This document shows positions 1 to 11,330 of a stretch of DNA of 64,000 nucleotides, piece after piece (position 1 is the stretch's first letter; every line of letters begins with the position of its first letter). Position numbers and translations under genes: made by a program. The DNA lies in contig QVRM01002050.1 of NCBI GenBank assembly GCA_003439945.1, forward strand, positions 570,501 through 634,500, written 5' to 3'. The notes below the pieces were generated by a model. The model worked only from the letters and a program-made list of their open reading frames with translations. It was not told the DNA's origin and searched no databases. Origin of the DNA: Dermanyssus gallinae (taxonomy: Eukaryota; Arthropoda; Arachnida; Mesostigmata; Dermanyssidae).

Positions 1-1150
1 GCGGCTAGCCGAGCGCGGGTGAGGAGACCAGTTTTTCGGGGTCCTTTGATGCAATCGGTGTTTTCCGCGGCGCGTGACGACTCTGCAGACGGCCTCGAGG
101 AGGTTTTGGAGACCCGTGCGTGTTCTTGGCATCCCGTCCTGCTTGATAAGGGTCCTAAGGGACTCCTGGGTCTCGTTGACCCCCTGGCGCCTGGTTGTAG
201 GAAAACTGAGAAAAGTGCCACTGTTGTCGATGCACATCTTATTTAGTGCAAAAACTGGCATCGTGTGGGTTCGGGCAAGTTTAGAACTAAAATAATTTAA
301 ATTAAAAGCTAAGGTGTCTTGGCTAGTGTTGCCAAAACAACCCTGATTCCTTCATGAGGTAACTCTAGCAGCTCAGTAAGCTTATCTATGAGATTTTAGC
401 TTGCGAGCGATTATTTACATAAACAGATATAATTGAGGTGTTGTATCTGCGCCGACGGGCCACTACATATACTGCCTAAATACCTTCATTTGGAGAAGAA
501 GAAGTAATGACATCGCATACCTTAATACAACCAAAGCATTTGAACAACGCCACTGTCATCCTTAGAACAACACGAAAAAGAGAAATGCCTATAACCCTTC
601 ATATCATATAGACGCTCCTCAACAGGACGAAGCCACGATTTACATATGCAGACAAAGTCCAGGTAATTAGGCCTCTCAAGAGACCCATAATCGCGCGGCA
701 TCCTCCGCCGAGAGCTTTAATATCATGGCTATTCAGGTATAACAACGAAAAATAAAAGAAGGCAGTCGTGATGTCAACAACACCAAGAGAGGAACAGTTT
801 CTACGCACCTACTGGTGGACTGGGCAACGATCTAGATTTGCTCAACGTCTAAGCGTAAATTATAAACCTTGAATATGACCTTTTCTTCTAATTCCCACGG
901 TGACAGATTGGTCTGCACACGACGCCACCGAAAATTTTTCGGATCATCACTACATTACTCTCTGCGCCCCCCTTAAAATGACCCCTCCGATTTTACGAAA
1001 ACGACCCCTCCTAGTTTCCTATCTTTTTCTCCTAGGCGGTTGAGCATTTTGTCCATATGCCGCCGACTAGGGATCTGGACGACAAATGCAATCTCGGACG
1101 TAGTACCAACACGGCTTTCGCTCAGGCCACTTAATACATGACGCAGTTCA
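1..1150. other. unassigned stretch at window edge
   Basis: The first 290 bases are noticeably richer in G and C than what follows and are open in two plus frames and in part on the minus strand. I recognise no family in any translation. The rest is AT-rich with no ORF I trust. Given the neighbouring R1-like relic it may hold decayed retrotransposon 5' sequence, but nothing visible proves this. Confidence 0.3.
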
Positions 1151-1169
1151 AAGTGTTTTAGCCATAGCC

Positions 1170-1529
1170 GATCCGAAATCCAGAGAGGTACTGCTTAGCT
1201 ATCCTACGTGGCATCAAAAACGCTTTAAACTCTACCTCATGGAACTCCATACATGAAGCAGGTCTTTATATATCGCCTAGTTTAAAAAGGATTTTAGCAT
1301 CTTACCTGTCCCGATGTACGGTAGCCTATGAAGGCAAGTAATATCCTGTTACCGCAGGGGTATCCCAAAGCTTTGCTCTGAGCCCAACTCTGTGGAACAT
1401 TGCGCGGGATTCCGGAGAGCTAGACAGGAGAGCAGCTGGCACACTGCAAGACATTTCGCTCCGTCTAGCCCCACACAAAACCGTGGCAATATTTTTAAAG
1501 GCCAGAGACGGCCCCCAACTCAATCTGAA
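1170..1529 (+). pseudogene. R1-like LINE reverse transcriptase relic, first part
   Basis: Plus-strand translation in drifting frames gives fragments of a non-LTR retrotransposon RT. GIKNALNSTSWNSI (about 1209-1250) resembles the D-x-K-x-A-F-N-S motif of R1-clade RTs. It is followed by a degraded QGS-type motif, SQSFALSPTLWNIARD (about 1367-1412), and by RLAPHKTVAIFLKARDG (about 1463-1513), the beta strand after the YADD box. Stops and a deletion that removes the YADD box itself show that it is dead. The relic continues at 2327 after an insertion. The R1 assignment is by motif spacing only. Confidence 0.6.
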
Positions 1530-2326
1530 TTTTTGATATTGGACGTTTGGAAAATGCACAATTAACGTTTGGCGTTGGCAACCAAGAACGCCTAGTGTGG
1601 GACTCTCATATACTAAAAAAATTAGTTTTTCCCCTTCCTCCTAATTCGAAATTGGACAATACTTCGAGACCACGAGAGGGGAGCCTCGTGCTCTACTGAC
1701 TCGTGGTCCCCGAACCCGGGCAGCTGCGTCGGGATCCTTCACCCAAGTGCTGGATTGCATTGCTTCTTACGAGGCACCCTCGTCTCGACTATTGGCCGAC
1801 CGCGGGTATGCAAGGCGTTTTCGACGTCGGTCTTCTAGGCGAACCTTCTCCCTCATGATTGTGGTAGTATAATCTTTGCGTCCGCATGAAGTAGCATATA
1901 CGTGACGATTGCTGGTGTTGTCTGGTTGACTAGGGCGGAGCCTATAGACGTGCGTGTCGTAGCGAGTGTCTTGCAGGCCGAGACCGTACGTTCGGCGTCG
2001 TCAAGAAGCGTAAAGCACGCATATATCGGTGGTCGATTTGCCAATACGGAGCATGTAAGTACGGAACTGTCCCTTGTAAAAACCTGCGTGACGTACTAGG
2101 TGAGGGACTCTGCGGCGTCCAACCAAAGGCGAAGGCCGAAGTTCTGTGTCGCCGAGATGTAAGCTGTAGGTGATGTTAGGGTAGTCGCTGAATGTTTCTT
2201 TATAAGGGTGGGCGAAAATAGGAAAATTAGGAAAAGTCATAGGTCGTAGCAAAAATTAAGTCTGTAAATGCGCCTCGAGCAAACGTGGTTACCTGCCCGT
2301 GATTGATTATGCTGAGGCCGCGTTCA
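1530..2326. mobile_element. 797-bp insertion flanked by 13-bp direct repeats
   Basis: The sequence AACTCAATCTGAA occurs at 1517-1529 and again at 2327-2339. The R1-like RT translation reads sensibly up to the first copy and resumes at the second, so the repeats behave like a target-site duplication. The interior has no recognised coding motif. It starts with a short T run (tttttg), possibly the reverse complement of an eroded A tail. A truncated retroelement or non-autonomous element is likely; its family is unknown. Confidence 0.45.
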
Positions 2327-2465
2327 AACTCAATCTGAACCTATAGGAACATAACATTGCCTTCTCCAACGAATTAAGACACTTAGGGATGCCGGCATGG
2401 CACCCACATGTGCACTATGCAGCAGCTAAAGCCACCAAAGCTATCATTGTCACAGCTAGACAGAC
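2327..2465 (+). pseudogene. R1-like LINE relic, continuation after insertion
   Basis: The translation contains ELRHLGMPAWHPHVHYAAAK followed directly by ATKA (about 2373-2445). This matches the region after the RT palm in R1-clade LINEs, where a Y-L-G-V motif is followed by an amphipathic helix of Ala/Lys character. It is collinear with the fragment ending at 1529 once the 797-bp insert is skipped. A stop lies upstream of this segment. It decays into unrecognisable sequence near 2465. Confidence 0.5.
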
Positions 2466-2549
2466 CGAGCGCCTCACAACCAAAGCAGACAACAGACACA
2501 TAGAGCGCACCGCGCAATTAAGCAGACAAACAGGAAGCACGTAGAGTGC

Positions 2550-2908
2550 ACGTTGTAGCTGACGACATTGTAGTAACGTGGACTGCCGCCAGACGGAGGT
2601 CGATCGACTGCGGTATATAAACGGCTGCGGCCATCTGGGGGTGTGCTCTCTATTCTCTGCACTGCGCGCAAGAGTCGATCCACCGCCGGTGGCGTTCGAG
2701 GGTAGGCACCACGCTACGCATCAGAGCCGCCAGGAACGAGTGAGTCAGAGCGCGCGCACCGCACTGTGGTGTGTTAGCCGGTCCCTGTTAAACGAGAACA
2801 AGTGTGAGCCGAACCCAGGCGGGCAAGATCAATATTAAGGATAAACACGTAGCTGTGTTATTCTCGATATATATTTGTTCCCGTTCCGCAGATTAGTTTG
2901 TAACGTAC
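2550..2908 (+). mobile_element. possible LTR with TATA box
   Basis: The segment contains a strong TATA box (gtatataaac, about 2613) followed about 30 bases later by a pyrimidine-rich initiator-like stretch, as in Ty3/gypsy LTR promoters. It begins near TGTAG (2552 or 2569) and runs to just before a putative primer-binding site at about 2909. No second copy is present, so the LTR ends are guesses. Alternatives are an unrelated promoter or chance. Confidence 0.3.
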
Positions 2909-2922
2909 TTGGCGCCCCAATT
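2909..2922 (+). promoter_or_regulatory. possible retroelement primer-binding site (tRNA-Lys-like)
   Basis: TTGGCGCCCCAA lies directly after the possible LTR. TGGCGCC is the start of the primer-binding site complementary to the 3' end of tRNA-Lys in many LTR retroelements, and the position fits. Only the first eight bases match well. Confidence 0.3.
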
Positions 2923-2961
2923 TTTATTTATTTAGTTAGTTAAAATGCACACTTAGTTGAC

Positions 2962-3159
2962 ATGCAGTTAGTTAGCATGCAGTTTGTCTATGTAAACACG
3001 AACATAATATGCATGACAAACATGGTAAACATGGAGAGTCTGTATACTAATCTGCTGCGCGAATTCGACAGAAAGCCAAGTACTTACTTTAAGAAAGCTG
3101 GCTTCACCCTATCCAAGTGCCATAAATTCGAAGTGCTAAGACGTTTCCATGTCACTTAG
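2962..3159 (+). CDS. short ORF after the putative PBS, unassigned
   Basis: This 65-residue ORF lies about 50 bases downstream of the TGGCGCC motif, where a gag gene would begin. It contains the segment ESLYTNLLREFDRKPSTYFK, followed by a Lys/Cys/His stretch. I do not recognise a gag family. If the LTR/PBS reading is right it is a truncated gag start; otherwise it is a chance ORF. Confidence 0.2.
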   Translation: MQLVSMQFVYVNTNIICMTNMVNMESLYTNLLREFDRKPSTYFKKAGFTLSKCHKFEVLRRFHVT

Positions 3160-3359
3160 ATACCGTAAGCAGCAAGTATGCCACTTTGAGCGTGAATAAT
3201 GTCATGGCCGTCTGAACGAACAACTGTTCTTATACTAGCTGCCGCGATAAGCGCTTTTCTACAACGTTCAGTTACATATTGTGAAAAAGGTTGTATTTCT
3301 TGACGAGAAAATTACCTCGATATAGCAAAACATTTCTACGAACTGCTTTTGCTCACCGT

Positions 3360-4060
3360 GAGTCGCAGTTTATCTGTGCGGGCACGTTGCCCGCCACGTC
3401 AAAACTTTACAGCTTTGGTTTTTAACTGCGAGAAATGTTCGCCAAGTGTGCATAGCGCAGCCTGCAGGTCAGTACGAATTCTGCTGAACTTTACAAGATC
3501 ATCTGCGTAGAACAGGATCAGGACTGTTGAGTACCGCTCTTTCATTACGCGTGGCAGATCGCTGAGAGTATGGATTCGTGGTCCAACTCCAGCCTGTCCA
3601 AACTTCTTCAAAACAATGTCACAGAATGCGATGTCAAAAGCAGATTTTAAATCAATACAAACCGCAAAAAAATTAAAAAAAATCCGGTTTAATGAGATCG
3701 TGATCTGCTCATAAAGTGCTTCGCGGGCTGAGATAGTGGAACGCTCGGTCCTGAAGTCCTGCTGCTCTGAAAAAAGAACCAGTGCTGACAGAAAATACGT
3801 GAGACGTCTTGTTATTATGCTTAAGAGTAGTTTGTAGACACAACTCCTTTTTGATATCGGCCGCCACGTGGAAGGGTCCGAATGATCTCCTTTTCTGTTT
3901 GGAATTGCTTTAAGAAGGCATTCATACCACTTAGCTGGCAGAGCGCTCTCAGAGAGGCATCTATTAAGAAGAGGTCCCTGCCGATGGTGTTCATTCCTCA
4001 CAAGATCTGCCTCGAATGCCTTGTTGTTTCGTGTACGAGCGAGGGTAACATTGACTTCGT
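3360..4060 (-). pseudogene. LINE reverse transcriptase relic (with YADD box)
   Basis: Minus-strand ORF 4001-3399 shows ordered RT motifs: AIPNRKGDHSDPSTWRPIS (RT1 region), FRTERSTISAREAL, DLKSAFDIAFCDIV (the catalytic D-L-K-x-A-F-D box) and LFYADDLVKF (the catalytic YADD box). It ends in KTKAVKF, then a stop, then RGGQRAR, resembling the KFRRGGRL segment of the LINE at 9.5-11.3 kb, so the two are related. The region between the D-box and YADD is shortened and the PQG motif is missing. An upstream EN-like segment lies at 4236-4832 in the same orientation. Inactive relic. Confidence 0.75.
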
Positions 4061-4235
4061 CTAGACTAAACGGTTCATCAAGAACCTCGCAAAAAATCTT
4101 TCTGAAGCCTCGAACTCGTATGAAATAGGGGTCTCGGCAGGTATCGTATCCGAGTGGGCGAAAGCTGCTTGAAAGTGGCCCAAGAGTTTTTAAAATGAGA
4201 TTTGACAGCTTGTAAAGTTGTAAAGTTGTCGTGTG

Positions 4236-4832
4236 TTAAGATGAGATTCTGGTTGTGCTTTTAGTATAAGGAGGCGTTCCTGTCGGTCGGCAAATGACCG
4301 CTTCTTGAAGTCTGGTGACCTCAGCTATTGCCTCATCAAGGGAGCCGTGTTGTAGTCTGTCAGGGTTAATCCAAGCAAGCAGCAAAATAACCATGTTGTT
4401 ATCAAATCGCTTCCCTACGCCGGTGCGTCGTTTATAAGTACTAATCGATTTACTAGAGAGCCTAAGAACCACGGGGATATGATTCTTGATTCCGGTAAGT
4501 AGGGCGCGAAAAGTTGGCCCTTCATTTGTCACGTAGTCTGGTGGGTCTGAAATGGCAAAAATGTCGATTGTTGAGTATCCCGTTTTTCTCGTAGAACCAA
4601 CCCGCTGCAGGTTGGCATCGGCATGATAAGTGGGAGTGCCCCTATCGGTACACACCCACAAACAGTATGCACCGAGTGACTCTAATAGGGCGGTAGTCCG
4701 TTCACTCGTGCGGTCATGCTCCAGTCGACATTTGAGAGCCCCAGCTAGCAATATCGTCTGTCCAACGCCAACGAAGCTCATAGCAATGCCAATATTCTCC
4801 AGTAATTGGTTCTTACTGTCACCGCTTCCCAA
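4236..4832 (-). pseudogene. LINE AP-endonuclease domain relic
   Basis: This minus-strand ORF of 198 residues lies 5' of the RT relic on the same strand. The segment GTPTYHADANLQRVGSTRKT, continuing YSTIDIFAISD, matches the C-terminal half of the retrotransposon APE-type endonuclease, where an S-T-I-D-L strand precedes the catalytic S-D-H. The final SDH is degraded here to SDPPD. The second half (DEAIAEVTRLQEAV) looks like the EN-RT linker. With the RT at 3399-4001 it makes a typical ORF2 order of EN then RT. Confidence 0.6.
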
Positions 4833-5127
4833 GTTAGCACTGCATTACATGGTAATCAGCAAAAGTGTGGATGACGAAAGAACTACTACAGTATTTTTTA
4901 AATATAGCAGGTTCATGTTTTTAAGGCGTGGACCAGTAAAACCAGCAAAAAAAAATTATTAGCATATTTGGATTACGTCGAGATCGATGGGAGGTCCTTC
5001 CACTGTATAGGTAATCGCGAAAGCGCGCAACATAGTCTTTCGATAGCCTTTGCTCGATATTGAAGCTCGAATAATACTGGAGGTTGACACTAGTCACCTC
5101 AGGCAATTGGGTGATCTAAAGAAATTA

Positions 5128-5502
5128 CTAAAATAAACTTTCGCTCGAACAGATAAAGTTGTTCAAAGTAAAAACATGTATGTCTTTTTTGGCGGTCAGT
5201 ACAATCGGACGCTCAATTCCTGTAATCGATGAGACATTATGGCTGGGGTGATTACACAAGGAGCATTTGTGACAAGTATGGTCTTGCGTTTCGAATTGAA
5301 ACCAATAGCCGACGCTAGCATTTCCTTTTTTGAACGAACGTCGACACTGTTCGTTCTTTTGAAAGGTATCTTCTCTTAGTAACAGACGATACAAGGATGC
5401 TGTTCTATCCGCGTGATCTATCAAATAATTAACAAACGAACCGTAAAATTGCATCAATCCGTGAAATGAGTTGAGCTCGGGAACAAGTATTAGTGCTTGC
5501 AC
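5128..5502 (-). pseudogene. Ty3/gypsy-type pol relic (RT thumb/connection)
   Basis: Near the start of the minus-strand ORF, a segment LNSFHGLMQFYGSFV is followed by leucine-rich sequence with ASLYRLLLRED and then FQKNEQCRRSFKK. This order (L-x-S-F-L-G-L-x-x-Y-Y-x-x-F, then P-L-x-x-L-L-x-K, then F-x-W-x-x-x-C-x-x-A-F) is characteristic of the RT thumb/connection region of LTR retrotransposons of the gypsy group. It is only a fragment, with no catalytic YxDD. The rest of the ORF is unassigned and contains a Cys-rich stretch CHKCSLC. Confidence 0.6.
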
Positions 5503-5859
5503 TTTGTTTTTGTGTTTCCGATACTAACACTTAATAAGCCAATGTTCGCTTGCTGTTCTCGTGACGATAAAATATTGACATTTTAACTAACATAAGTTCG
5601 TAGGGTCCTCGAAAGAAGTACTCCGGCCAGCTTATAGAAGACTGGGAGAGAGCGACTGAGCCAAATGCGCATTTGATTTTGGGTTTTCTTTTAGTTCAAT
5701 AAATTCACTAAACCTTAGCTGCTAAGGCCAATGCAAGAACAGATCTCTCCAAGCTCAAACTTCAAAGTATCTACATGGAAACGCGAAGCACGCTGGATAC
5801 AAGAAACCGGAACCGACCAATCTCATGCCGGACGTGCTGTTAAAGACAATCTCTGCTTT

Positions 5860-7330
5860 CTATAGGGTCCTGGAACGAGCATGTCGCGAGATTGCGAAGA
5901 CTTCCAAAATAAGGGAGTTTGTGGTTCTGATCCCCTTGGATGTATAGGAAGGTAATACCTACGTGCCTCATAATTACTGGATGAATGAAGCCAAGTGACA
6001 AGAATACAGGGCTTTACAGGACTCGATTATGGCTCCTGTCCTTTGGAACTTGGCCTACGACTGAGAACTACACGTCAACAACTACTTAGAAGGGGCCAAG
6101 TTGTTAGTCTACGCGGTTTACTTTGCCCTGATGGTCACGGTGCGAACCGAAGTGGCCCTTCGGGACACAGTCAAGAACCGCAGTCACCTGAAGCATGTAG
6201 CGCATAAGGCCGAGGCACTGTGTCTAACGGGCCAGAAGATGACAAAAGGAGTTGCCTTATGATGGCTGGTCCTCCAATATAAATTAGGAAAGAGGCGAAG
6301 TACTTCAAGGGTGATTTTCGACACGGGGTTAACCAGAGCGGCGCATGTAAAACATGAAAGGTCCCAGCAGACCGCCTTAGACATGAACCGGATTATGCCA
6401 AAGTTTGGAGGAGTATGAGAGGGGAACCGAAAGCTACTAGCACCGGCTTTAAACGCGGCGCCCGTTTGGGCGAATATGTTACCACGGACGGATAAAATAG
6501 GAAAGCTATAAGGTCGGCCCAATGGATTCAGAGATCAGGGTTAGCCGGACGTACCGAACGATCTTGACCGAAGCCTTCTTAGTCCTACCTAAGATGCTGC
6601 CATGAGACCTACTAACCGGAGAAAAAGAACAGTATATTTCTAGAGGAAAATCTGGATCTTGCCAGGGCCACACGTGTCACAATTGGGGTCCAACAGGAGG
6701 AATGGAAGCAGATTACGCCCGGGTTGACCAGGGGGAGCTAGACCAAGGGTCTGATATCGGACCTCAAAACATGGTCTGACTGCTGACTAATCCCACTTGA
6801 TAAAGCCCACTGCGCTACACTGCGAGTGTCTTTGGGAAGCAAGGTGCACGGGCTCCACAGCGGACGTGAGCGGTGTCCCATTAGAGTAGCGGCTAGATAC
6901 ATGATAAACTCGTAAGCGTGGAAGGAGGCGACAGACTGACGCTCAAGACAGTCAAGGAAATCGCTAGGTTGGGAAAGGTTTACGCGGTGGCCTCGGATGA
7001 GTTGTCGAGACGAGGACACGAGCGCGTGGGAGGGGAAGACGCACCCCTTCGGGATGCTGTATACCTTGGCACAGACCCCTATCTAAGTGCATGCAACTAT
7101 GAAAAAGCTAGACGGAGGCATAACTGCAACAAATTTAATTTCAGGGACGCCTTTCCTACTTCGCTTTCCTGCTTCGAAGACATACCGAGTATAACTAAGT
7201 ATGGGATGGTAGGGAGAAATCCGGGTTTAGTGAATTTGTGAGTCCCACGCTAGTCACGAAAGCTACTAGTGACGCACGTGCATTATGCAATCCCAATGAA
7301 ACGTTTTAAAAAACAAAAATCTCCAAACTA
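5860..7330 (+). pseudogene. R1-like LINE relic, RT C-terminal half with 3' tail
   Basis: Frames drift, but ordered R1-clade landmarks are visible on the plus strand: SIMAPVLWNLAYD (QGS box, about 6020-6063), NYLEGAKLLVYA (YADD strand, core destroyed), RVIFDTGLTRAAHVKHERS and MNRIMPKFGG (about 6300-6415), APVWANMLP and, much later, TKGLISDLKTWSD (about 6747-6780), equivalent to the W-T-x-x-L-I-P-D-L motif near the R1 C terminus. The 3' end has a recurrent tail (gggtttagtgaatttgtgag..., 7223-7322) and finishes A-rich. Multiple stops make it inactive. Confidence 0.65.
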
Positions 7331-9545
7331 CTCTCGCGCACACGCAACGCTTCTGCCCATGGAATGTAAATTATGGTGTCAAAATGGCAGTACAAAGTGA
7401 TGAAATGTGGAGATTATACTCGTTGGAGCTTCGGTCAGCTCCACATAAAGAATAATTATTTTGAACAAATTCTACCAGTTTAGTTTAAGCTACCCCTACT
7501 GCTAGACCAGTTTTTAACATATTGCCAGAAAATGAATGTCGTAATCAGAAAATACGATCATTGTCAGCGCTTTTTGCTTGCAGAAACTGTGAGCGGCATG
7601 TTCGACAACAGAAACTCCTCAGGTAGAGTACGACACTGATTTAGCACATTTTTGCAGCGTGTTTATTCATTGTTTTTGGTTTGTGCCAAAAGATAAGTAT
7701 ACCTTTACAGACCCAATACTAATTAAATATTAGGCTGTGGTAAAAGGATATTGACTAGAAAATAATAATGACTGTTTGAGGTCATGTTTTGTTTTAAATC
7801 ATACATTTATGCATCATAAATATATATATATATACTAGTAGGCACTCATTGTCTTTCATTTTCATACTCTAGCCAATTAAGTAAACTATCTGTTTGTTCG
7901 AATTAGTACGCAAATATTTCATTAGCCGGAGACATAGCTGTCACATGGAGGAAAATGGTTACACCTACGACGAATATTATCAATACAACCCCTGGGTATA
8001 TGGAAATGCGGGACTAGTGCAATAGTGCGTGCATGTATGTATTTCAGAAAGTGTAAAAAAGTCACATGTTCTTCTTGTTTTGTTGGGTTTTTTGACAGGG
8101 AAAATTATATGTTTTGCATCAATCGTTAGCTTCTCAATGCTTAACTTGGAAAGGCCTTCACATTTCGACAAAGCAAGCGAATCTCTGTACAAAACTATGC
8201 GTTCATGTGACACAACATCACACCTGTCATGTCGCTGTGCACTACAACGTGCACTACAGCGTCAACATCCGGCCACAGCCACAACAGCATCCACATCACC
8301 GACCAATCAATCAGCTCTTACTCAAATAAATAGACCGAAAGAGGAGGAAGTCAATGCAACATCACCGTCGTCTGTTGAAACTCGTTGTAACTAGCTTCTC
8401 TGTGACTGCGTTGCCGTCGTTTTGAGCTTAGTAGTAGCAACATCGTTATAATGTTGCATGATATCAGTAGCAGCATTCATTTCGGCATACTTAAAATTAT
8501 GTTGCGTTAGAGCACTAGCCGATATGTAAATTAAGCCTCATGTAGAGACCCTATCATCTTGCAGTTGATATGACTACTTAGTACTCGACCTGTTCTAAAG
8601 CATAAAAGCTTAAAAACGTATAAGTAAATAAATTTAAAAGTGAACAACAACGCCACTAAATAAAGGCGCAATAAAGAAAGAACCATTTAAACACTCCTAC
8701 GGCTTTTTGTACAATTATATTCAAAATGTAAACCTCAATTTAAAATCAGCAAACGCCGTAGCGAGATGTAAACATTTGTCTTTCTACGTGCCCCTTAGTT
8801 CAGCTCGTGCATTCACGCATATACATATCTGCGTGCACTTGCCACGTTCGTAATCAATATATTTAGTGCGTATGGTAAACGGATCGGTGTTGGATGCCAA
8901 CGCACACATGCAGGCCGTCTACATATTCATTGCTCAAACGCTATTTAATGTGTTCGAACCTATTAGACGCGAAAGCAGGTTTATCTCTGAATGACACGTG
9001 ATCGCATCGCCACACTCTAGATTCAGGTACATAGTACGGTGCACAAGCTGTTTTCAATTTCCACTTAAAGAGAGTACCCAAAGCAGTGGTACAAGGCTTG
9101 GCTTAGGTGAACGCCAAATGATTCACGATGAGTGCCAACCATCACGCGGAAAGCTGCTACGTGTCCCAATTTTCTCACCTCTCCTTAACAGCCAATGGCG
9201 TTGACGATCAGGTACGTAGGCGTATGGTTAGGTAGATGGCTATTCGCTAGGCAGGGATCATAATAATTATACATGAAAAAAAATATTCATCTGGGCAAAG
9301 AGCCACTGCTCACATAATATGCATCGCTCTTTCCAGGTGCTTCAGGAGCAATGTATTGCCCCAAATGCCCCCCACGAATTTGCACATCGCACTGCTTATA
9401 TAATAGCTGAAGTAGTAGTAAACAGCTTTAATTTATTAATCAATAAACGACCCCATATGTTGAATACGTTTCATAGAACGTACGATACGATATTAATTAA
9501 ACTTTGCTGTTGAACATTCTAGACAGAAATGCATAGTAAAACGCC
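7331..9545. other. AT-rich intergenic, no gene seen
   Basis: The stretch contains a short (TA)n at 7817-7834 and scattered A/T homopolymers. Overlapping plus-strand ORFs around 8029-8394 have low-complexity His/Gln/Pro composition. I recognise no gene or element. Confidence 0.5.
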
Positions 9546-11330
9546 AAGTATTTTTTATTATTTTTATGGTTTATTAACACCCAGGTTGGGTAAATTTTAA
9601 ATAAGTACGTCAGTCTTAATCATTGTTTTTCTGCGTCACCGGATCTTCCCTCATCTTGCGAGTTTAGCTATTGATTGCACTGCTGGACATGCTGCGGCGT
9701 GGTATCTATCACAATGGCCTAAGCATCTCGCGCACCTACAACACTCCTGAGGATTGTGGAATTCTTGTGTGCTGCATAACACGTGATGGTACCCGTGGGC
9801 TGCAAATTGTAATCTTCATCGCTATCGTCGTGTATATTCCTATGTCTATATCCTTTAATTCCCCCCCCCCCCCCCCACTTCATAGTGTAGGCCACGAAGG
9901 CCGTCGTCTTAGGTAAACCCCGTTTTACTTGTAATTCCTGTGTCATTAGAGCCAATATATGAGCTATTCTAATCCTACAAGAGTTAGCTAACCCCAAAAC
10001 CCACTTCATGAAGAAAAAACGAACTCTATCTAGTAACTGTAGATCTGCCTCTCCTAATTTCTCCCATATAAGTGATACACCAAATGTTGCTATTGGTTCT
10101 ATTTTAATCTTGAAAAGGGCGGACGCGGTATGTATTGACAACATTTGCGGATTTTTAATTGCCGCTGGCGCTCTAATGGCTTTTCCTACTCTGTTTTCAA
10201 TATGTTTTCGAAAACTGCTACCATTTGACGTTATAGTGACCCTTAAATAGGTAAATTTATTTACAAAATTTACTGTTTTATCCCTGGCACGAAGAACATC
10301 GTCTTTCGCCAATCGACCTCCTCTTCGAAATTTTACTGCTACTGTCTTTTGCCAGTTAATACTAAGTCCCATCTCGTCCATATAATCGATTAGCCGTTCT
10401 AGTCCCTGCTTAACCCTAAATAAACTCCTGCCATAGATCGCAATGTCATCTGCATACATTAATGTATTTGCCCACTCTCGGGTCCACCCCTGCCTCACCC
10501 GGTTAGGTAGTCCTCCCAATAGTACCGAAAAAAAGCAACGGGCTAAATCCATCTCCTTGGGCCACGCCTGTAGTTTGCTTTAAACTTGCCACAATCCCTA
10601 TACCGTTGTCGATGTATATTGTAGTCTCCCCAAGAATGGTACTTAAAAGTTATAGTAAGCAATACGGAACTCCCTCCAAGGCTAACTTTTCTATAATCCT
10701 ACTTGTGGCGCTATGTCAAAGGCAGCTTTAAGATCTATAAATATTGCGTATAACGGTCTTCTAGGTTCTGATAGAGTTTCCCAAATTTCTGCCAGCAACT
10801 GGCGCAGGGCCGTATGGGTCGACTTTGACCTTATGAACCCATGTTGTTCTTCTGGCGTTTCTGGTTTCCAGGTAATGCTCTAGTCTATTTGATATTATTC
10901 CCAAGAAAATTTTATAGGGGCAACTCTTAAGTGTTATGCCCCTCCAAGATTCCGACTCAGTTTTTATGCCTTTTTCTTTTGGTATGACAATCAAGGTATC
11001 CTCCTTCCACGCTTTTGGTACTTCCCCGGATTTTAGGCACCCGTCAAATAAAGCTTGCCAGCATGGTGCGAGTGCCAGCGTATGCTTTAAATGCTCGTTT
11101 CGTATCATATCGTTCCCGGCAGCTTTGCCTCTAGGCGCCCTTTCAATTGCCCTGAAAACGTCTTCGATTGTGACTGGTCGAATTACCCATTCCCGTGTAA
11201 GTTCTGTTTCCTCGTCCCAAGGCCCGTTGGATAATGTTATTTCCTTTGGGGTAGTATCGGCTCCCTGCAGCACACTAGCAAAGTGCTTACGCCAATTATT
11301 AATTGTAGAACAGACTCATGTAGCCCCCCT
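9546..11330 (-). mobile_element. LINE copy with C-terminal Cys/His motif, minus copy
   Basis: A 5'-truncated ORF2 of a non-LTR retrotransposon. Landmarks in minus order are WRKHFASVLQ (about 11305), RAPRGKAAGNDMI (RT0/1), WKEDTLIVIPKEKG and SWRGITLKSCPYKIF (RT1/2), HGF then DLKAAFDIA in a shifted frame (about 10725-10860), GVAQGDGFSPLLF (PQG box), LMYADDIAIYG (YADD, about 10437-10470), SINWQKTVAVKFRRGGRL, FKIKIEPIATFGVSLIW, and a C-terminal CRCARC...CDRYHAAAC motif (about 9670-9730), ending SIAKLAR then TGA near 9650. The 3' UTR holds the TTACCCAxCCxGGGTGTTAA motif shared with the plus copy, then an A-rich tail. Frameshifts near 9.75, 10.6 and 10.8 kb disable it. A 17-base C run lies at about 9865. 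Confidence 0.85.
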
